From NCBI GenBank assembly GCA_030549205.1, contig JAUKTV010000019.1:1-64000 (forward strand): a stretch of DNA of 64,000 nucleotides, written 5' to 3'. Of the stretch, positions 57,814 to 64,000 are shown in pieces (the stretch's first letter is position 1; each line of letters begins with the position of its first letter). The notes beneath the pieces were generated by a model. It was not told where the DNA came from and did not search any database. It saw only the letters and a program-made list of their open reading frames with translations. Position numbers and translations under genes: made by a program. The DNA comes from Apiosordaria backusii. Lineage: Eukaryota > Ascomycota > Sordariomycetes > Sordariales > Lasiosphaeriaceae.

Positions 57814-58334
57814 TCAGTTCCCCTCATCACACGCATTCTATAACAACCACCTGGCCCTCACGTCGGCCGTTGCGGCCCTGCCACCAAGACTTCCTTCATC
57901 ACGCTATCCAAGCTTATCGGCGGGTGCTGCACCCGATACCACCTTACCCTTCTACAATTCACTATTTCATCCCATTGCTACGCATTGCTTACGACAGTTT
58001 CTTATCTGTCGTTTGTTGTCTTCTTCTGTTGGCACCACCACCAGCCTGCATCATCTTCCGTCGACGACGGTTGCAGTATTGATTTCGTCACTACTACCTT
58101 ACCTGGTACTTGTCTCAGTGATATCCTCTGAGTCAAATCGTTCTCTCTCTCTGTCCGCAGATAACAAAAGAGAACATGTGTGGCGCCGCCTTTTGGAATG
58201 AGATGTACGAGGAGGATGATTATGTGCCTACTGGGGATGATGATGATGATGGCGGCTAATGCACGAGGGTCGATGAGGGGACACTGGAGGGTCATTTCTT
58301 TTTTCTTTGAGTGAGGTTTCAACCAGATTGCAAT

Positions 58335-58505
58335 GTGTCAAATGGGGGGAATAATGTCTGTCAGCAACAAGGGTCATTTCTTTTTCTTTTCGAGGGTGTC
58401 AAATGGGGGGAATAATGTCTGTCAGCAACAAGGGTCATTTCTTTTTCTTTTCGAGGGAGTGAAATGGGGGGAATAATGTCTGTCAGCAACAAGGGTCATT
58501 GAAAA
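58335..58505 (+). repeat. 61-bp tandem repeat, 2.8 units
   Basis: Units start at 58335, 58396 and 58457 (GTGTCAAATGGGGGGAATAA... ), nearly identical. A related partial unit (AGGGTCATTTCTTTTTTC) precedes at 58290. Confidence 0.92.
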
Positions 58506-58596
58506 GGAGATGAATAGGGGCACAAACGGGGTAATGCTTGACCTTTTCCGTTTTTCCTTCAATTTTTCAGGTTAACCCTGGGGTTTCATCACCACG

Positions 58597-58714
58597 GCTT
58601 CCCACTTTCCTTAACACATTCTTTGCACTTCGTTTCTGATCAGGAATGGATCACGATTTCCCACCTTCCTCAATACATTCTTTGCATGTCGTTTCTGATT
58701 AGGAATGGACTGGA
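58597..58714 (+). repeat. Imperfect about 60-bp direct duplication
   Basis: TTCCCACTTTCCTTAACACA and the following ATTCTTTGCAC...GGAATGGA segment recur about 60 bp downstream with a few changes. Confidence 0.75.
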
Positions 58715-58879
58715 TCAACTGGATTATGACAGTGTTTAACGAGAGATAACTGTTTCATTCAAAAAGGAAACCCTTCGAGTTGCGTTGTGTTGTGTTTTAC
58801 CAAGTGATGCTACTGATGTCCCACTGCTCTGAGACCAGAAGCTTCCTCCAACCTGCCCGGCACGTGACAATCAAGTCCC

Positions 58880-61851
58880 TCAGGCCAACTGGAACGGCAC
58901 CTGAGCCTTGAACTGATCGAGTGCACCAGGCGTCCGCTCGCCCTGGGCATTGCACCAGCCCTCCGTGACAATGACCTTGTAGTACTTTGAGCTCTTGGCC
59001 CCACTGACTCCCTTTGCGAACACGGTGATACTCCCACCCGGAGGCACGGCGATGATCTTGCCGCTCTTTGGGGTCAGGACGACGTCGCAGACGGTCATGT
59101 GGGGGGAGATGGCCCTGGTTGCGAGGCCGCTGCTCAGTTCGGTCACGTTGGACGACGTCTCTGTCGTGATCTCGACCTCGTCCTGGCTGCTGGACCGCCC
59201 GAGGACGAACTTGGCGGCTGCGAGGAGGGTGTCGAGGATTTTGGCGTTGCCTTGGAGGTTGAGGGTGAGCTTGGAGAAGTACTGCGTTACGTTGGTGGTG
59301 TTGCGGCCGGCCATGGAGATGACGATGCGACGATCGACGGGGGCGGGAGGGTCAGGAGTGGGCTGAGATGGTTGACCAGCGCCGGTGGCCGGTTGACCTG
59401 AGCCAGTAGCCGGTTGACCTGAACCAGTAGCCGGTTGGCCTGAACCAGTAGCCGGTTGGCCTGAACCAGTAGCCGGTTGACCTGATCCGGTGCCTCCTGG
59501 GGCGGGAGGAGCGGGAGGAGTAGGTTTCGGCGGCGAGGCCTGGACTGGTGAATTGCCCACCCACTCGAGACGGGGGGCTCCTCCATTGGAGGTTCCTGAA
59601 GTCTCACCACGAGACGGGTCCACATGCTTGGGAGGTGGAAGCTCGGTCTTGTGAGCAGGGATGATGATCGGGTTGTTGGGATCGGGAGGAGGCATACTAA
59701 AGCGGTGGTCAGCTTCATTCCGTATCAGGCGGATGTGCCAGGGCAGTCTACTCACTCTGCGTATTTGATAGAAGCAATGAAATCACCTCTGTTGTTGAAC
59801 ATGCTCTTCAAAAAGACCAGCTGACCATCGCCCGGATAATGGAACTTGAGCTGACCCTCGAAGCCAGCCTTGAGCGCCTCTTTGAGTGTACCGACGTGCT
59901 CCTTGACACTCGACTCGATTTGCTCCTTGATTCTCTGGGTCGTCCCTGCAATCTCCCAGTGCCAACCGTTCATGTCGTCACCAGACACAACCGTGACTGG
60001 TTTGTCGGTTGTGTTGAGGGCAAATTGGATGTCTCCACCCACAGCTTGAGCATCGATCGTCATCCCCCAGGTCATGGAGTGGGTAACGCTACATGTCACA
60101 TCGTTCGTTAGCCAGCGTGTCTTGCAATAGCAGGGTTGGAAAAGACTAACTGAGACCAGTTGATAGCAGGCACGAGCTGGTGACTTCCGGGATCGACCTT
60201 CTGATGGTTCGAGGTGGTGATGTGTTCTTGGTACAGTGTCTTTGCATCAATAGTGATCCTGGTGCCGCCTCTCTTCCAGCGCACCGTGACAGTCGGGGTG
60301 CCATCGCTCCACAACTTGTTCCAGTTGTTTCCTCTTTCATTGAAGTTGAGCGGCGTGTCCCTCGAGTTGGGAACAGTGGCCTGATAGCACATGGTCGTGC
60401 CATCGCCTTCTGGATCGACAACGAGCTTGAATTTGTAAATGTCGTCCTCGGGACCCGGATAGGGCCAGTCGCCATGAGCCCCGATGTTGTACGGCTGAGT
60501 GATTGAATAGTTGGTGTTTGAGTCCTTGTAAACCAGCTTTGGCTCTTCGGGGAAGACTTCGCTCGCCTTTACAAAGGCCTGCAGGTTAGGCAAGAGGAAA
60601 CGCTCAAAGAAGAGTTGATGACTCAAGGAGAAGGTGCCCTCAACGCGGCCGGATGGGTCTTCGGGCTTGCTAGTTGCGCTTCCAAAAGTGGCAAAGTTGC
60701 CATCTACGCCGAGGTACCGTTGTTTCATGTCGCGCTTGGTCGTGTTCTCGCAATACAAAAGGCAGTTTCTGGAGCCAGGATCCTCAAAGCTTGTTACTCC
60801 CTTCTGCCATTCGGGAGGTGCGCCAGAAACGGCAGGCATACGGTAAGGATAACCCTGATGAACCATGGTGACGGGTGCTGTGATCAACTAAATCAGACAA
60901 GTACAAGTGGAGAGGCTCAGCGAAACTTACGATATAGCGCAGGACGAGCGACATTCGCTGGGTTGTCGAGGTTGAACTTGGTACCAATGGTGGTCAATCC
61001 TGCCATCTGTCGTTCAGTCCAGATGTCCTTGAAGACGCTCTCGAAAGCGTTTGCCACCTTGGCATTATTCAAATTGTCCTGCCTCCAGACGGGGTAGTCT
61101 TCCTCGATACCATTCACAACAAAGCTCCTGCCCACGAAGCGGAAATTACCCCAACGGGCATCTGCAAACTTGGCATACAGCCTTTCGGGACGGTAGTCTC
61201 CAGGCAGCTGAAAACAGTTGGCGATCCAATCTCTTTGCTTCTTGTTGTAATCCTTGAGTCTCTGCGAGTCACCCGGCTTGTCGGTGAAGTCTGCCATCAC
61301 TGTTGGAGGTGGTCAGTAAAACCGGAAAACATAGAGAACAAAAAGTTAGCCAAGAGAGGGCCTTGACTTACCCAGCGGAACTTCGGTGTCAACGGACCAT
61401 CCGTCGATGGGGTAGTAAGCGTCGTCAGCGTTCTCGGTCTTGTAGACAAGAGTGCCTGTTTTGAAGGTGGTGCGCCAGCTAACTGTGTTCCGGTCCTCCG
61501 TGTTGATGAGAATCTTGGGAGGTTCCAACTCTGCAGAAATCATGCCGCTTCCTCCAGCTATATGTACGTGAAGATAGCGTATTATCAGCGTCTGTCATGA
61601 AGATCCAGGACTGGGGTAGAAGGAAGAATTTACTTACAATTGGATCCGTCAAAGTTTGCAATATCTGGAATTCGCTCGTGCATTTTCTTCAATGCAAAGT
61701 TGATCATGCCCTGGCTGATGGCTACGACCTGGTCATAGTGCTCCATCTTGCCATCCGCAAGGCTTGTGTCACATGTTGTGGCCAGCCATGACGCATCCTC
61801 TGCCGCTCGGAAGTCGTGAGTCTCTATGAGCTTTGCGATATCGACAGCCAT
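58880..61851 (-). CDS. Large protein of unknown function, 881 aa
   Basis: Six exons, all phases consistent: 61638-61851, 61372-61557, 60931-61299, 60151-60877, 59756-60088, 58880-59696; introns 53-80 bp. No signal peptide or membrane helix. Residues 35-60 (MEHYDQVVAISQGMINFALKK) and later beta-rich stretches (EPPKILINTEDRNTVSW, YKFKLVVDPEGDGT, VTVRWKRGGTRITIDAKTLY) suggest large beta-sandwich or TULIP-like lipid-binding modules, perhaps related to the P47-type family, but that is a low-confidence guess. A Pro/Gly-rich hinge with five to six GSGQPAT heptads (59380-59490) precedes a C-terminal beta domain (CDVVLTPKSGKIIAVPPGGS). A TATA-like TTATATATTATG lies about 115 bp upstream of the ATG. 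Confidence 0.82.
59380..59490 (-). repeat. 21-bp coding minisatellite (GSGQPAT heptads)
   Basis: Five near-identical 21-bp units plus diverged edge units within the last exon of the 881-aa gene. The period preserves the frame, so copy number can vary between strains. Confidence 0.9.
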
Positions 61852-63060
61852 GGTGACAGGTTGGTGGAGTTGGCAATGTGAGTAGAATTGAGATCCTCGT
61901 GGTACCTGAATTTGAACACAGAGAAAATTGAACTCTCTTGATGAGAGAAAAGACTGAACAGTCTCATAATATATAAACACAAGAAACACCTTTGCTAACC
62001 ACCGTCGACCCTCCATATAAGAATCAAAACCCCTATAACGTTCAAAGGGGGCGCTCCTGAGGCGATCCTTGTGTGGAGGGTTGTGTCTATTGCATGAAAG
62101 TACTCGACCTCCAAAGGCATTGCTCCATCAAGCGCAAAGCCACAACTGGAGTCACAAAGGATCTGTTGCATTAGGGTCTCGGGTTCAGCTGGTGATAGAG
62201 CAATGTGCTAACTGTTTTGAGCGACAGGGCTGAAGGAACGGCCCACTGATAGAGCGACATGCCAACTGCTTTGGGTGACTGGCGTCACCGATCCACAGTT
62301 CGCAACTGTTTGAAACTTGATAATGACGATGGATCAGCTATCCGTCAGGAAATGTGATGATGCAGCAACCTCTAGCCACTGCAGCTGAGCTCCGGATCCG
62401 CACGTTCTCGCCAACTCCAGGCCTGCGATGCAGTCCGAAAGAGGGGTAATCACAAGGGTCTAGAACACGGCATGGATTGCAGAGGCTTGAAGCGGCTGTC
62501 GCGGGCGTCACTTAGTACGGCCACAAGAAGTCTAGAACTTGTTGTCGTTACTCGGTACACACCTCCACCCTGACGGGTTACAATTGGTGCAAGATAAGCC
62601 CAGAATGGGAGGTTGCCTTCACAAGGTAGCAGTATCAAGTTCTGCACTGGTGGCAGGACATCACACCAACCACAGCACCACATCCGAGACCTGCAGGCGA
62701 CACTGATTCGATGGCAACTGAAGGACGGAATGGGCGCGAAACTGACAGAGAAAACATGCCCTTTGGTTGAGCAGAGGGCCAGAATCACACTGCACGTGTG
62801 CAATGGGTGAACTTTCGCAGAAACAGCTGTTTAAGGTACCTCCAGAATAGAAGCGGTAGACTCGTTTTCATACATGCCCTAAACCGCTGAACCCCTGAAC
62901 CCCTTAACTGGGTCGAACTCGGGGAACACAAGTCCTCCACCTTCCTTCCTTCCACGGTTGGCCATACCACAGACCAGGACAGACCGAACGGAACAATAAG
63001 TGTAAATGTGCCATGGAGTCTTGACAGAGAAAGGCACATGAGTGAGAAGTACCTGAGCAC
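61852..63060. other. Intergenic, no gene recognised
   Basis: Contains the promoter of the 881-aa gene (TATA-like box near 61966-61977). TGATAGAGCAATGTGCTAAC at 62193 recurs imperfectly at 62248. Other open frames have no support. Confidence 0.5.
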
Positions 63061-64000
63061 TTAGCTTTTACCCCTGAAAAAACTCTGAATCTTACTCCAG
63101 CAACTCTCCGATTGTTTCTTGAAACCAGCACCTGGCTTGATAGTACCCCTAGCTGCGCCATGGTTACCACCAGTGATGATACCCCTACTAACACCAGCAG
63201 CATCACCGTCGGTACCGCCATGACCGTCAGTACCACCCTGATCTCTGTTGTTTTCGCCTCCTTCGTTCTGTAGGATCCCAAGATTGTGCGCATGCTCCTC
63301 AGACAGCGGGCACTCCTCTACGTGATGTCGCACGCCCTCGTTGGTGAGATAGAATGTATGGGGTTTCTCCGAATTATCCTGTAGATACTGCCTGTAGGCG
63401 TGGGCTTCAGAGAACGACAGTCTACCTTCCTGGGCTTCATTTGCGATTCCATTAACCAGGGCTTTTCGTGCTTGCTTGTTACGACCTGCCCAGTCATGTT
63501 GTGTTTCTTGGTCTGCGTTCCTCTCCACCCAACGCCTGTGGTAGTGGCATACCTCGGCTTTCCTCCTGCTGTAGAAATCTGCCATTGCACCTCTGTGTAC
63601 CGTCGGTTGCTGCGCATTCACCGTGCTGTTGTTCAGCAGGTCGGCTCTGGAGTTGTCGGGGTTATTCCCATCGTTGTTATTACCGCCAATACCGAATGTC
63701 CGCTGGAGCGCACCGAGTCGAATTGGGTTGGTCACCTGTACTGGCGGGTTCGTCTGCTGTGGGCTGCGCGAAGAGCGCGTGGCCAACACGGACTGCGACG
63801 ACCAAACAAACATTGTACCGTCCTGGTCATGGTGGTTGACGGGGTCGTTGCCACAGTACGCGTATGTGTCTAGCCCATCAGCCGAGAAGATTGGGTCACT
63901 GGAAACCCATCTGCCAAGCCAAGGGGCGTAGTAGCGCGCGTTGCAGTAATAAAGACCAGTCTCTAGATCGCGCTGGTAGCCCGCAAAACGATAACGGCGC
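63061..64000 (-). CDS. Rhs/YD-repeat protein, C-terminal end (partial)
   Basis: The frame is open from the window edge; 312 residues are visible and the N-terminal bulk lies beyond 64000. The first 60 residues are the Rhs-associated core: RRYRFAGYQRDLETGLYYC, ARYYAPWLGRWVSSDP and YAYCGNDPVNHHD. In bacterial Rhs and TcC proteins this core ends the YD-repeat shell, and what follows is a variable C-terminal domain. Here that tail is about 250 residues, polar, with an Arg/His-rich helical part (RRKAEVCHYHRRWVERNAD) and Gly/Asp/His-rich low complexity. I do not recognise its activity. Fungal Rhs genes are generally considered bacterial acquisitions (established view). No intron is visible. Confidence 0.85.
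   Translation of the reverse strand, partial: RRYRFAGYQRDLETGLYYCNARYYAPWLGRWVSSDPIFSADGLDTYAYCGNDPVNHHDQDGTMFVWSSQSVLATRSSRSPQQTNPPVQVTNPIRLGALQRTFGIGGNNNDGNNPDNSRADLLNNSTVNAQQPTVHRGAMADFYSRRKAEVCHYHRRWVERNADQETQHDWAGRNKQARKALVNGIANEAQEGRLSFSEAHAYRQYLQDNSEKPHTFYLTNEGVRHHVEECPLSEEHAHNLGILQNEGGENNRDQGGTDGHGGTDGDAAGVSRGIITGGNHGAARGTIKPGAGFKKQSESCWSKIQSFFRGKS

Overview
The window is nuclear DNA of a filamentous ascomycete (Pezizomycotina). Evidence: short GT-AG introns of about 45-80 bp with CTAAC/CTAAT-like branch sites, fungal gene families (AA9 lytic polysaccharide monooxygenase, PEX16, MYND, SET and CYSTM proteins) and a bipartite base composition. Gene-bearing blocks with balanced GC content alternate with extremely AT-rich blocks. 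In the AT-rich blocks, transposon reading frames carry C-to-T and G-to-A changes (catalytic Asp to Asn, Gln codons to stops), the footprint of repeat-induced point mutation (RIP).

Layout. 1-13650 is RIP-degraded: a Ty3/gypsy pol relic, one copy of an unclassified repeat family with 12-13 bp flanking direct repeats, and a minus-strand Copia element (5496-11896) with an internal deletion. 13660-21200 is a gene island with a nucleotidyltransferase-fold-like protein, a GIY-YIG-like pseudogene, a kinase-like gene whose intron appears to be GC-AG, and several minisatellites. 21201-27190 starts with a gene broken by RIP-type stops and runs into featureless AT-rich DNA. 27191-35294 is a full-length but dead Copia element (835-bp LTRs, 5-bp target duplication) with a solo LTR of another family inside its 5' LTR. 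35447-43599 is a second copy of the unclassified repeat, split by an apparently intact and recent Ty3/gypsy chromovirus (35759-43089). Its 423-bp LTRs look identical, its gag and pol are open, it has a clear -1 frameshift site, a likely self-primer and a spliced antisense gene for a zinc-cluster/coiled-coil protein.

43990-64000 is an ordinary gene region. On the plus strand it holds a CYSTM protein and an AA9 LPMO. On the minus strand it holds a MYND protein, a secreted SET-domain-like protein, PEX16, an omega-like glutathione S-transferase, an 881-residue protein of unknown function, and the C-terminal end of an Rhs/YD-repeat protein that runs off the right edge. A tRNA-Glu(CTC) gene with a 21-nt intron lies at 56436. 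Exon structures were deduced by hand from splice motifs and reading-frame continuity. No database search or transcript data was available.

Most of the biology here is transposon history. Old Copia, gypsy and unclassified elements were silenced by mutation, neighbouring coding sequence was damaged, and a fresh chromovirus has since landed inside a dead repeat without being mutated.
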